From NCBI RefSeq assembly GCF_014650675.1, contig NZ_BMVK01000013.1, positions 144,549 to 208,548 on the forward strand: DNA of 64,000 nucleotides, written 5' to 3'. The DNA is from Streptomyces anulatus. GTDB taxonomy: Bacteria; Actinomycetota; Actinomycetes; Streptomycetales; Streptomycetaceae. Every line of letters begins with the position of its first letter. The stretch's first letter is position 1. Below the pieces are notes generated by a model. That model searched no databases and was not told the origin of the DNA. It saw nothing but the letters and a program-made list of their open reading frames with translations. Below, one piece after another: positions 56,498 to 64,000 of the stretch. Position numbers and translations under genes: made by a program.

Positions 56498-56977
56498 CTA
56501 GCGCGGGGCTCTGCTCATGGAGAGGAAGTCCTGGAACGGCTGCTCGGCCTCGGGCAGGTGCAGCGCGGTGACCTTGATGGGCCAGCGCTCCGGGTCCTCG
56601 GCGAAGACGGCGTACGAGCTCGTGTAGTCAAAGCCGTACCGGGCAGCGGTCCTGCGGTCGGCGGCGTGCACGATGTGGCCGATGCCGGCGTACCGCGCCG
56701 CCAGGTAGCACAGGGCGCAGGGCTCACCGGAGGCGATCAGGGTGGCGCCTGCCACGGCGTGGATCCCGTACTTCGTGGTGGCCTCCCGGAGGGCGACGAC
56801 CTCGGCGTGGGCGGTCGGGTCGTTGTCCTCACGGACGCGGTTGAAGCCCGTCCCCAGGATCCGTCCACTGCCCACGACCACGCCGGAGAAGGGGATTCCG
56901 CCCTGCGCGACATGCTCGCGGCTGATCCGGACCGCCTCGTGGGCGTAGCCCAGCAGTTCGCTTTCGTGTGTACCCAT
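56498..56977 (-). CDS. nucleoside/cytidine-type zinc deaminase
   Basis: A 159-residue deaminase has the zinc-site motifs HAEV (TAHAEVVAL) and PCxxC (GEPCALCYLAARY), the CDA/guanine-deaminase-like layout. It acts on an amino group of a base or a small heteroaromatic. Given the cyclic amidine theme of the locus, a tailoring deamination is possible but not shown. It has its own promoter region (57044-57120) with inverted copies of the TTGCATG-type site found at the MarR gene. This suggests shared regulation. Confidence 0.86.
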   Translation of the reverse strand: MGTHESELLGYAHEAVRISREHVAQGGIPFSGVVVGSGRILGTGFNRVREDNDPTAHAEVVALREATTKYGIHAVAGATLIASGEPCALCYLAARYAGIGHIVHAADRRTAARYGFDYTSSYAVFAEDPERWPIKVTALHLPEAEQPFQDFLSMSRAPR

Positions 56978-57043
56978 GAGCAGTTCGTCTCCCGAGTTGC
57001 CCTGCGTCGGTCTTGTGGTCGGCCATCCGCTCGGCCATTTGCC

Positions 57044-57120
57044 TGCACATGCAAGCGGATGCTTTCAGAATCCTCCGCCGGCAACTTGCCCTGCGGGAAC
57101 TACCCTTGCATGTGCATGTA
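57044..57120. promoter_or_regulatory. paired inverted TGCACATGCAAG sites upstream of the deaminase gene
   Basis: TGCACATGCAAG (57044-57055) and its exact reverse complement CTTGCATGTGCA (57105-57116) lie 49 bp apart in the gap upstream of the deaminase. The second extends to TTGCATGTGCATGTA, nearly identical to the site before the MarR gene at 45052. Confidence 0.6.
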
Positions 57121-57127
57121 ATCAGTG

Positions 57128-58246
57128 TCAAGCGTTCGCGTACGTACGGGCGTTGTCCAGAGTCGCCAGCGGCTCCAGCAGCCGGGGGTCGAACGCGGCC
57201 TGGACCGTCCCCGCCGCCACCCTGCGCGGCAGGTCGGGGTTGGCCAGCGCGCCCGTCCCGATCGCCAGGACGTCGGCGTGCCCCTCGTCCAGAACGCGCC
57301 GCGCCACGGCTTCCTGATGCAGCCCGCCGTTGGCGATCACGGGGAGCCCGGTGACCGTCCGGGCGAGCGCGGGCAGCGTCCGCCCTTCCGGGAACCAGTC
57401 CCGTCCGCCTCCCGCGAGATGCAGATAGTCGGCACCGGCCGCGGCGGCGGCGGTGAAGACCGCTTCCGCTTCGGCGTCCCCGCCCGGCCATCGCCAGGCG
57501 GGGTCGTTGATCTTCCCCTGGGAGAAGCGGACGCCGACCGGGAAGCCGGCCCCGGTCGCGCCTCTGACCTCGGCCGTCACCTCCCGTACGAGCCGCAGGC
57601 GTTCCTCGACTCCCCCGCCGTAGTCGTCGGTGCGCAGATTGGTGTACGGGGTGAGGAACTGGTCGAGCAGATAGCCGTTGGCGGCGTGGATCTCCACCCC
57701 GTCGAAGCCGACGTCGCGGGCGCGGGCCGCGGCGGCGGCGAAGCCGTGGACGGCCTCCGCGATCTGGCGGCGGGTCAGCTCCATCGGCACGGGCCAGGGG
57801 CCGCTGCCCCGGTACTTGGCCAGTTGCTCGCCCAGCGGCCGTACCGCCGACGGGCCGGCGGCCCGGTCACGGAAGCGGTTGCCCTGCGAGAGGGCCCCGG
57901 CGTGCATCAGCTGGAGGACGACGCGCGCGCCGGCGGCATGCGCTCCCTCGACGACGGGCCGCCAGGCGGCGGCCTGCGCCTCGTCCGTGATGCCGGGCTG
58001 ATGCAGGTAGCCCTGGCTGAAGGCCCGGTCGGTGTAGGTCCCTTCGGTGATCAGGAGCCCGAAGCCGCCCTCGGCGTACGCCGTGTAGTACGCGGCCATC
58101 TCCTCGGTGGCCCGGCCGTCCTCGGTCGCGGAGACCCGGGTCATGGGGGCGACGGCGTATCTGTTGCACAGCTCCAGCCCCGCGAACCGGGCCGCCTTGA
58201 GCGCGGGATGTGTGCGGGGAAGCGCACCAGGACGCGTGGCGGGCAC
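57128..58246 (-). CDS. NADH:flavin oxidoreductase / Old Yellow Enzyme family
   Basis: Start GTG 58246 overlaps the DsbA-like gene's stop region, giving 372 residues. The OYE barrel motifs are NRYAVAPMTR, GLLITEGTYTD, LQLMHAGALSQ, the catalytic HxxN-type GVEIHAANGYLLDQFL, TPYTNLRTDDYGG and ADVLAIGTGALANPDL. The enzyme reduces activated C=C bonds with FMN. It could finish the butenolide-to-butanolide reduction of the signal or act on the locus' product. It lies downstream of and overlaps the DsbA gene. Confidence 0.88.
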   Translation of the reverse strand: MPATRPGALPRTHPALKAARFAGLELCNRYAVAPMTRVSATEDGRATEEMAAYYTAYAEGGFGLLITEGTYTDRAFSQGYLHQPGITDEAQAAAWRPVVEGAHAAGARVVLQLMHAGALSQGNRFRDRAAGPSAVRPLGEQLAKYRGSGPWPVPMELTRRQIAEAVHGFAAAAARARDVGFDGVEIHAANGYLLDQFLTPYTNLRTDDYGGGVEERLRLVREVTAEVRGATGAGFPVGVRFSQGKINDPAWRWPGGDAEAEAVFTAAAAAGADYLHLAGGGRDWFPEGRTLPALARTVTGLPVIANGGLHQEAVARRVLDEGHADVLAIGTGALANPDLPRRVAAGTVQAAFDPRLLEPLATLDNARTYANA

Positions 58247-58247
58247 C

Positions 58248-58904
58248 TCAGCAGCTCCCGTCGATGCCGCAGGAGGCTCCGTAGACGACGCCCTCCGCCT
58301 GCTGCGCCCGGGCGTCCAGGATCGCCTTGCGCAACTGGGCCGGACGCGGAACCCCCTCGATCCGGATGTCACCGACGAGCAGGGTGGGAACGGACTGCAC
58401 GCGGTGGGCCGCCGCCTCCCGCAGGGCCTCCTGATGACGGGCGCGATAGGTCCCGTCCGCCAGCGCGGCCCGGAACCCGGCCTCGTCCAGGCCGACCTCG
58501 CCGGCCAGGGCGACGAGGACGTCGACCTGCCCCAGGTCCTGGTTCTCCTGGAAGAAGGCGCGGAACATCCGCTGGTTGTAGGCGGTCCCGAGGTCGTGCT
58601 CGGCTGCGTACTGATAGCCCTCGAAGGCGAGAGCGGTGTACGGCTGCGGGGACACGGCGGGGAGCGTGATGTCGACGCCCAGACGACGCGCCATGGGGTA
58701 GACGGCCCGCTCCCAGATGCTGGGCAGGTACTCGTCCTCCGGCCGCAGGGTGGGCTGGGGGTGGGGGCGCAGCTCGAAAGGCATCCACTCGACCTCCACC
58801 TCCCCGCCCACATCCTTGATCGCCTCTTCGAGCGGGCCTTCGGCCAGCATGCAGAAGGGGCAGACGTAGTCGGACCAGATCTTGATCTTCACGGGTTCAG
58901 CCAT
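58248..58904 (-). CDS. DsbA-family (FrnE-like) oxidoreductase
   Basis: A 218-residue thioredoxin-fold protein has the redox motif C-P-F-C in SDYVCPFCMLAEGPL, a helical insert and the cis-Pro loop HRVQSVPTLLVGD. It ends with a second Cys pair (ASCGIDGSC), as in FrnE proteins. There is no signal peptide, so it acts in the cytosol. Such proteins exchange thiols or isomerise 2-hydroxychromene-like substrates. Its start is ATG 58904. It is coupled to the OYE gene, suggesting a joint redox step. Confidence 0.88.
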   Translation of the reverse strand: MAEPVKIKIWSDYVCPFCMLAEGPLEEAIKDVGGEVEVEWMPFELRPHPQPTLRPEDEYLPSIWERAVYPMARRLGVDITLPAVSPQPYTALAFEGYQYAAEHDLGTAYNQRMFRAFFQENQDLGQVDVLVALAGEVGLDEAGFRAALADGTYRARHQEALREAAAHRVQSVPTLLVGDIRIEGVPRPAQLRKAILDARAQQAEGVVYGASCGIDGSC

Positions 58905-59094
58905 GCGCCGACCTCCAGGTCATTGATCGCGCAAGCAACAACATCCCGCGACAGTGCGGCAGGAGTTGACGGACGACCAGAAGGTTGCACGATCATGCAC
59001 TTTTGTGTCAAGTCTCCCCGCCGTCGCCGGGACAGCGGACCGGGAGGACCGACCGGAACCGGCCAGAAGCGGCCGGAAGCTGCGGGAAAACCCT

Positions 59095-59112
59095 TGCGGG
59101 AGCGCTCCCGCA
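59095..59112. promoter_or_regulatory. perfect LacI-type palindrome before the GNAT gene
   Basis: TGCGGGAGC/GCTCCCGCA is a perfect 18-bp palindrome centred on GAGCGCTC, the core bound by many LacI-family sugar regulators. It ends 16 bp before the GNAT start, where a repressor could block translation or transcription. Confidence 0.6.
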
Positions 59113-59128
59113 GCTGAAAGATCCCCGC

Positions 59129-59746
59129 ATGACCTCTCCGTCGCCCGTGCTGCGCCCGTACCGCCCCGAGGACCGCGAGGCCCTTTTCGACATCTGCGTA
59201 CGCACCGGGCACGAGGGCGGGGACGCCCGTCACCTCTACCCGGACCCCGGCCTGCTGCCGAACATCTTCGCCGCGCCCTACGCCGTCCTTGAGCCGGAGC
59301 TGGCGTTCGTGGTCGAGGACAACGGGCGCGCGGTCGGCTACATCCTCGGCACGGCCGACACCGCGTCCTTTGTCGACCGCTACCGCGCCGAATGGCTCCC
59401 CGGCCTCGCCGAGCGCTACCCGGCCCCCGTGCGCGAACCGGCCACTCCCACCGAGGAGATGACCACCCTGATGCACGACCCCGAGCGCATGATCCTGCCG
59501 GAGCTGGCCGACTATCCGGCCCACCTGCACATCGACCTCCTCCCGACCCACCAGCGGTCGGGGCACGGCCGGCGGCTCATGGAGACCTTCCTCGCCGCGC
59601 TCGCCGATCAGAACGTCAAGGCGGTCCACTTGGGCATGCTCACCACCAACACCCGGGCCCGCGCCTTCTACGACCGCGTCGGCTTCCACGAGATCGCGGT
59701 TCCGGACGCGGGGCCCGTGACGTATCTCGGTCACTCAATTCAGTGA
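59129..59746 (+). CDS. GNAT-family N-acetyltransferase
   Basis: ATG 59129 gives 205 residues. It has the GNAT core: an RPYRPEDREALFDICVRTG opening, strand LAFVVEDNGRAVGYILGTAD, HLHIDLLPTHQRSGHGRRLMETFL (motif A, acetyl-CoA loop) and GMLTTNTRARAFYDRVGFHEI (motif B). It resembles the bacterial GNATs related to the acetyltransferase domain of O-GlcNAcase. The acceptor is unknown. The LacI-type palindrome just upstream hints at sugar-linked control. Its 3' end overlaps the convergent gene by 12 bp. Confidence 0.88.
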   Translation: MTSPSPVLRPYRPEDREALFDICVRTGHEGGDARHLYPDPGLLPNIFAAPYAVLEPELAFVVEDNGRAVGYILGTADTASFVDRYRAEWLPGLAERYPAPVREPATPTEEMTTLMHDPERMILPELADYPAHLHIDLLPTHQRSGHGRRLMETFLAALADQNVKAVHLGMLTTNTRARAFYDRVGFHEIAVPDAGPVTYLGHSIQ

Positions 59747-60142
59747 CGCATACGCCGCGTTGAACAGGATTAACGTGTGCACGAACCGCCCCGGGCGCGT
59801 GGGCGGGTACCGCCACATCAGCGGCCAGGTGTCACCCCCGAGCGCCGGTACGGGGACGTAACTGATGCGGCCCGTCGCCGCGTTGAATGTCGTCGCCGCA
59901 CGCGGCCACGGCCGCCCGACCGTGGAGCCCGCGGGCACGAGGAAGTACACCCCGCGCCGCCCGTTCGACTCGGTGACGACGGGCCCCGGCTCCCCGCCGA
60001 CCAACTCCTCCATCAGGTCGGCCAGCCGCCGCCCGTCGTCGCCGTCCACGCGGACTGCGTCGAATTGCACGCCCGCCTTGCGGAGCTGGAATCCGGAGTC
60101 CGGAATCCACTCGGCCCTCAGCCCACCATTAAGTGCGTTCAC
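59735..60142 (-). CDS. conserved hypothetical protein (primase-related fold not excluded)
   Basis: A 135-residue protein starts at ATG 60142. Its visible features are DAVRVDGDDGRRLADLMEELVG, RRGVYFLVPAGSTVGRPWPRAA and SYVPVPALGG, with the C-terminal GRFVHTLILFNAAYASLN. I recognise no named family. It is divergent from an XRE regulator gene and convergent with the GNAT gene. This genomic pattern (XRE + DUF397 + small protein) is common in Streptomyces. Confidence 0.65.
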   Translation of the reverse strand: MNALNGGLRAEWIPDSGFQLRKAGVQFDAVRVDGDDGRRLADLMEELVGGEPGPVVTESNGRRGVYFLVPAGSTVGRPWPRAATTFNAATGRISYVPVPALGGDTWPLMWRYPPTRPGRFVHTLILFNAAYASLN

Positions 60143-60298
60143 AGGACGATTGTGACCCCGATCACCTAGCGTTCTCCGTACCTGCCGAGGTGCGTCGTAC
60201 AGCCGTTGACCTGCTCGAACTTCTCTGAAGTGGGGTGGATTTCAACGACTTCGAGTAGTGACCGGTTGAGTCCGGTCGAGTCGAAATGAGATCGCGTA

Positions 60299-61135
60299 AT
60301 GGCGAGTGCTGAGAACAAGCAAACCGCGAGCCCGATGGCCCTCATGGTGGCGGAAGTGGTCCGGACGATGCGCATCCAGCGGGGGTGGACACAGGAACAG
60401 CTCGGCCTTGAGCTCGGCTACTCGGCAGCGGCCGTGAGCGCCATGGAGACGTGCGCGCAGCCGGCGAGCGACGCGATGCTGGTGGAGCTCGAACGCGTAC
60501 TCGGCAACGGGACCACCGTGTTCGATACCGCGCGGCGGTACATGCGGATGGAGAAGTACCCGCAGCAGTTCCAGGACTACGCGCTGCTGGAGCAGGCCGC
60601 GCTCAGCCTCCAGTTGTTCGCGACGAACGTCATCCACGGGCTGTTCCAGACGGAGGCGTACGCGCGGGCGCTGATCGGCGGCGGATACCCGCCGCTCTCC
60701 GAGCAGCGGGTCGAAGAGCTGGTCCAGCTGCGGATGGAGCGCACGGTTCTCTTCGACCGCGACCCGCTCCCGATGATCGAGATCATCATCGACGAGGCCG
60801 TCCTGCGGCGCGTCATCGGCGGCGAGGAGGTCATGCGGGAGCAGCTGCTCCACCTCGTGGAGTGCGCGCGCCGCCGCAATGTCACGCTGCTGGTGCTGCC
60901 GCTGGACGCCGGTAAATATGGGGAGTACGCAGCTGGTCACGGCGAGATGAACCTGGTGGAGACCCCTACGCACGAGCATCTCGTCTATCTGGAGGCGCAG
61001 GACGAGAGCCTGCTGATCAGCGACCCCGCAAAGGCGAGCACGTACGCCCGGCGCTATGCGATGATCCGGGCACAGGCCCTGGGTCCTCGTGAATCGCTGG
61101 ACCTCATCAAGCGGTTGGCAGGAGTAGCGGTATGA
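60299..61135 (+). CDS. XRE-family regulator with DUF5753 domain
   Basis: A 278-residue protein starts at ATG 60299. It has an N-terminal helix-turn-helix (MRIQRGWTQEQLGLELGYSAAAVSAME, about 20-50) and a C-terminal DUF5753 domain (from about 90: YALLEQAALSLQLFATNVIHGLFQTEAYARALI; HLVYLEAQDESLLISDP). These regulators are always paired with DUF397 proteins, as here (ATGA overlap). They are abundant in Streptomyces and affect development and antibiotic production. The target is unknown. Confidence 0.9.
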   Translation: MASAENKQTASPMALMVAEVVRTMRIQRGWTQEQLGLELGYSAAAVSAMETCAQPASDAMLVELERVLGNGTTVFDTARRYMRMEKYPQQFQDYALLEQAALSLQLFATNVIHGLFQTEAYARALIGGGYPPLSEQRVEELVQLRMERTVLFDRDPLPMIEIIIDEAVLRRVIGGEEVMREQLLHLVECARRRNVTLLVLPLDAGKYGEYAAGHGEMNLVETPTHEHLVYLEAQDESLLISDPAKASTYARRYAMIRAQALGPRESLDLIKRLAGVAV

Positions 61136-61368
61136 GCAGCACCCTCCGATGGTTCACGTCGAGCTACAGCAACGCCAGCGGCGGCAACTGCATCGAGGTC
61201 GCCTTCGACTGGCACACGTCCTCCTACAGCAGCTCCAGCGGCGGCGAGTGCATCGAGGTCGCCGCCTGCCCCCACGCCGTCCACGTCCGTGACTCCAAGG
61301 TGCCCGACGGGCCCGCCTTCGCCGTCGCGCCCGACGCCTGGTCCGCGTTCCTCACCTGGACCGGCTGA
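61132..61368 (+). CDS. DUF397 protein with an internal duplication
   Basis: A 78-residue DUF397 protein overlaps the XRE gene by four bases. It carries the family signature twice, WFTSSYSNASGGNCIEVAF and WHTSSYSSSSGGECIEVAA, then VHVRDSKVPDG. Family members usually have the block once, so this one has a tandem duplicate at the N-terminus. DUF397 proteins act with their XRE partner, probably as an antagonist. Confidence 0.92.
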   Translation: MSSTLRWFTSSYSNASGGNCIEVAFDWHTSSYSSSSGGECIEVAACPHAVHVRDSKVPDGPAFAVAPDAWSAFLTWTG

Positions 61369-61466
61369 CCGGTCCGCCGAACCGGGACCCCGCGTGACCG
61401 CGGCGCGGGGTCCCGTGGCTGAATACCCCCACACACGCCGGGCAACTCAGGGTGGGGGCACTACAC

Positions 61467-62900
61467 ATGACCGGAACGACCGCACGTGCGAGACGCACGG
61501 CCGCACTGGCCGCCATCGCCGCGATGACCGTGGCCGCGACCACGCTGTCCGGGGGGACAGCACAGGCCGCGCCGCTTCCCGTGCCGCAGGACATCAACGG
61601 GGACGGGTACAGCGACGTCGTCGTCCCCGCGCCCCGTGCCACCGTCAACGGACTGGACTGGGCCGGGGCCGTCGTCGTGCTCTACGGGTCCGCCCAGGGC
61701 GTCTCCGCCGCCAAACGGGCCGTGATCACGCAGGCCTCACCGGGCGTCCCGGGGGCCGCCGAGGCCGGGGACGCCTTCGGGGCGTCGAGCGCCGTCGCGG
61801 ACCTCGACAAGGACGGATTCGCCGACGTCGTGATCGGATCGCCGTACGAGAAGGTCGGCTCCGCGAAGGCGGCCGGCGCGGCGACCGTCCTCTGGGGCAG
61901 CAAGAACGGGCTGGTCTCCGGGGCCGCGCTGCCCACCGTCGTCGAGCCGGACGGGCAGGCGGGCCGGGACGTCGCCGCCTGGTCCGGGCCGGACGGGACC
62001 CAGGTCCTCGTCGTCAACAACAACACCACCAGCCAGCTCACCGGACCGTTCACCCGGACGGGCGGCGTCGCGTCGTCCTACCTGCACGACGGGACGGGGT
62101 GGATGCGCTCCGCCGCCTACGGCGATGTGAACGGGGACAAGGCTGCCGACCGGGTGCTCGTCAACGGCCGCATGGGCGGGCTCAGCGGCGGCTACGCGTT
62201 CGTCAACTACACCAACGAGGCACATCCCTGGGCCCACCGGATGCAGGGCGGCGACGGGCTCACCTCCGTCGTCGGGGACGTCAACGGGGACGGTTACGGC
62301 GACCTGGTCCTCGGCGACCCCGACGAGCCCGGCACGGTGGAGGGCCTGTGGGGCCACACCGGCGGGGCCGTGCACGTGTGGTTCGGGTCGGCGAAGGGCG
62401 TGGCGTACGACAAGGATCCGATGACCATCCACCAGGACACCGCCGGGGTGCCGGGCGGCGGGGAGCGGTACGACGCGTTCGGGGCGTCCGTCGCGGTCGC
62501 CGACCTGAACCGGGACGGGGCCGCCGAGATCATCGTCGGTACGCCAGGCGAGGAGATCGGCGGCAAGGGCAACGCCGGGGGCGTCATCGTCGTGCCGGGC
62601 CGCCGTACGGGCCAACTCGGCGCGGGCTCCTACGCGTTCAACCAGGACACCGCCGGGGTGCCGGGCGGCATCGAGGCGGGGGACCAGTTCGGGGCGACGG
62701 TGAGCGCCGGGGACCTGAACCGGGACGGGCGGCCGGACCTCGTGGTCGGCGCCGCGTGGGAGAACGACCAGGGCGCGGTGTGGGTCCTGCCGGGCGGTGC
62801 GTCGGCTCCCGCCTACAGCTCGTCGGCCTCCTTCGGCCCGGCCGGTCTGGGGCTGCCCTGGGCCAGCGGGATGCTGCTGGGCGGCGACCTCCAGCAGTGA
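61467..62900 (+). CDS. secreted FG-GAP (integrin-like beta-propeller) protein
   Basis: ATG 61467 gives 477 residues. The signal peptide (RARRTAALAAIAAMTVAATTL, cleavage near AQA-A about 36) is followed by a seven-bladed FG-GAP propeller. Calcium loops DINGDGYSD, DLDKDGFAD, DVNGDGYGD, DLNRDGAAE and DLNRDGRPD recur, each with G-x-x-F-G-A sequences (DAFGASSAV, DAFGASVAV, DQFGATVSA). Such proteins are exported ligand-binding propellers. No catalytic domain is present. GTG 61452 is an alternative start without signal-peptide improvement. Confidence 0.9.
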   Translation: MTGTTARARRTAALAAIAAMTVAATTLSGGTAQAAPLPVPQDINGDGYSDVVVPAPRATVNGLDWAGAVVVLYGSAQGVSAAKRAVITQASPGVPGAAEAGDAFGASSAVADLDKDGFADVVIGSPYEKVGSAKAAGAATVLWGSKNGLVSGAALPTVVEPDGQAGRDVAAWSGPDGTQVLVVNNNTTSQLTGPFTRTGGVASSYLHDGTGWMRSAAYGDVNGDKAADRVLVNGRMGGLSGGYAFVNYTNEAHPWAHRMQGGDGLTSVVGDVNGDGYGDLVLGDPDEPGTVEGLWGHTGGAVHVWFGSAKGVAYDKDPMTIHQDTAGVPGGGERYDAFGASVAVADLNRDGAAEIIVGTPGEEIGGKGNAGGVIVVPGRRTGQLGAGSYAFNQDTAGVPGGIEAGDQFGATVSAGDLNRDGRPDLVVGAAWENDQGAVWVLPGGASAPAYSSSASFGPAGLGLPWASGMLLGGDLQQ

Positions 62901-62905
62901 CCGGC

Positions 62906-62936
62906 ACGCACGGGCCGCGTGAGGCGGCCCGTGCGT
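62906..62936. terminator. hairpin between the FG-GAP gene and accE
   Basis: A perfect 13-bp stem (ACGCACGGGCCGC / GCGGCCCGTGCGT) has a 5-base loop GTGAG. It lies between convergent genes. Confidence 0.85.
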
Positions 62937-62937
62937 G

Positions 62938-63150
62938 TCATCCCCGGCCGTTCCGCCAGGAGGCGGCAGGGGAGAGCGGGTGCGCGGCATCGCCCCAGGC
63001 GGCCCGTTCGTGGACGCTGCCCGGGGGCGGAGGGGGCGGCCGGCTCCGGACGGCGGTGAGGACGGCCGCGAGGGCGGCCAGTTCCTCGTCGGTCGGGGAG
63101 CCGTGGACCACGCGCAGGAGGGGGCCGAGCGGCCCGGTCGCGGTGCTCAT
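62938..63150 (-). CDS. accE: acyl-CoA carboxylase epsilon subunit
   Basis: A 70-residue protein has the AccE/PccE pattern: a short N-terminal strand, LLRVVHGSPTDEELAALAAVLTAV, a Pro run and the Trp-rich tail (SVHERAAWGDAAHPL; ASWRNGRG). The epsilon subunit binds the beta subunit and boosts the activity of actinobacterial acyl-CoA carboxylases. It overlaps the end of the beta-subunit gene (ATG 63150, stop of beta at 63147) in the same operon, the usual arrangement. Confidence 0.88.
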   Translation of the reverse strand: MSTATGPLGPLLRVVHGSPTDEELAALAAVLTAVRSRPPPPPPGSVHERAAWGDAAHPLSPAASWRNGRG

Positions 63151-64000
63151 GTGGGCTGGTTGCCGTGCTTGCGCGACGGCAGGTCGGCGTGTTTGCGGCG
63201 GAGCATGGCGAGCGAGGCGATGAGCACCTCGCGGGTCTCGGCGGGGTCGATGACGTCGTCGACGAGGCCGCGCTCGGCCGCGTAGTAGGGGTGCATCAGC
63301 TCGGCCTTGTACTCCTTCACCATGTGCGAGCGCATGGCCTCGGGGTCGACGGCTTCGGCGATCTGGCGGCGGAAGATCACGTTGGCCGCGCCCTCCGCGC
63401 CCATCACCGCGATCTCGTTGGTGGGCCAGGCGTAGGTCAGGTCGGCCCCGATGGACTGACTGTCCATGACGATGTACGCGCCTCCGTAGGCCTTCCGCAG
63501 GATGAGCGAGATCCGCGGCACGGTGGCGTTGCAGTAGGCGTAGAGCAGCTTCGCGCCGTGGCGGATGATCCCACCGTGCTCCTGGTCGACGCCGGGCAGG
63601 AAGCCGGGGACGTCGACCAGGGTCACCAGCGGGATGTTGAACGCGTCGCAGGTCTGGACGAAGCGTGCCGCCTTCTCGGACGAGTGAATGTCCAGGACCC
63701 CTGCCAGTGCAAGAGGTTGACTGGCGACGATGCCGACGACCTGGCCGTCGAGGCGGGCCATCGCGCAGATGATGTTGCGGGCCCAGCGCTCGTGGATCTC
63801 CAGGTAGTCGCCGTCGTCGACGAGCTCCTCGATCACCTTGTGCATGTCGTACGGGCGGTTGCCGTCGGCCGGGACCAGATCCAGCAGGACGTCGCCGCGC
63901 CGGTCGGCGGGGTCGTCGCTCTCGACCGTCGGCGGGTTCTCACGGTTGTTCGAGGGCAGCATCCCGATGAGGTAGCGGACCTCCGCGATGCACGTCTCCT
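63147..64000 (-). CDS. acyl-CoA carboxylase beta subunit, C-terminal part (start outside window)
   Basis: This partial gene runs off the right edge; about 284 codons are present. The carboxyltransferase C-terminal half is well conserved: GQVVGIVASQPLALAGVLDI, LVTLVDVPGFLPGVDQEHGGIIRHGAKLLYAY, LRKAYGGAYIVM and TNEIAVMGAEGAANVI. The end KEYKAELMHPYYAAERGLVDDVIDPAETR is typical of PccB/AccD. With a biotinylated alpha subunit it carboxylates acetyl- or propionyl-CoA. The epsilon gene follows directly. Confidence 0.93.
   Translation of the reverse strand, partial: ETCIAEVRYLIGMLPSNNRENPPTVESDDPADRRGDVLLDLVPADGNRPYDMHKVIEELVDDGDYLEIHERWARNIICAMARLDGQVVGIVASQPLALAGVLDIHSSEKAARFVQTCDAFNIPLVTLVDVPGFLPGVDQEHGGIIRHGAKLLYAYCNATVPRISLILRKAYGGAYIVMDSQSIGADLTYAWPTNEIAVMGAEGAANVIFRRQIAEAVDPEAMRSHMVKEYKAELMHPYYAAERGLVDDVIDPAETREVLIASLAMLRRKHADLPSRKHGNQPT

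Overview
The window is high-GC actinobacterial DNA that is almost certainly from a Streptomyces chromosome. The signs are strongly GC-biased codon use, frequent GTG/TTG starts, rare in-frame TTA codons, DUF397/DUF5753 pairs, an AfsA homologue with TetR-type receptors, a SigE-family sigma factor, and a block lysC-asd / recR-ybaB that is typical of Streptomyces core synteny.

Region 1 (1-13174) looks like the decayed right-hand part of an integrated element. It ends in a 46-bp piece of the 3' half of a tRNA-Pro(CGG) gene, a classic attachment-site remnant. It holds pieces of at least three transposases (IS21 istA, IS1380, IS5-type), two interrupted genes and a lone SUKH-type immunity-like gene. 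It also carries a cargo operon: a GlxA/AraC regulator divergent from a dienelactone hydrolase, then DUF1330, TetR, a heterodimeric ABC exporter with one eroded nucleotide-binding domain fused to a VC0807-like membrane domain, an SDR and a SnoaL-like protein.

Region 2 (13175-40556) is mostly chromosomal core. It carries a secreted SGNH esterase, a methyltransferase, an S9 peptidase, SURF1, a sigma factor with a partner membrane protein, aspartate-semialdehyde dehydrogenase and aspartokinase (with an internal beta-subunit start), a secreted LamG protein, recR, ybaB, a SLATT protein, a class III aminotransferase with a GntR regulator, a DJ-1/MarR pair, a Ser/Thr kinase and an MFS/TetR divergent pair. 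Well-formed operator dyads occur at the SgcJ/NmrA divergent promoters (MerR-type geometry) and in front of the DJ-1/MarR operon. A block of dispersed and 38-bp tandem repeats fills 35.7-36.5 kb.

Region 3 (about 40696-58904) is a compact specialised-metabolism locus that I cannot match to a known pathway. Its core is one co-oriented run: a stand-alone adenylation enzyme, a free carrier protein, a solitary ectoine-synthase-like cupin, an acyl-CoA-dehydrogenase-like flavoprotein, a transglutaminase-like protein, an Asp/Glu-racemase-superfamily protein, a small unknown protein and a phosphopantetheinyl transferase. It is flanked by a gamma-butyrolactone-type control system (AfsA, ScbR-like TetR proteins, HAD, SDR), a MarR regulator, an IS701-like protein without the catalytic acidic residues, two SMR efflux subunits, a deaminase, an Old-Yellow-Enzyme-type reductase and a DsbA/FrnE protein. 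Several members (aldo/keto reductase, serine hydrolase, IS701-like, HAD) lack residues normally needed for catalysis. Two genes carry TTA codons, which suggests bldA dependence.

Region 4 (59095-64000) returns to ordinary genes: GNAT, an XRE/DUF397 pair, a secreted FG-GAP propeller protein, and the epsilon subunit with the truncated beta subunit of an acyl-CoA carboxylase. No rRNA, intact tRNA or CRISPR array was seen.
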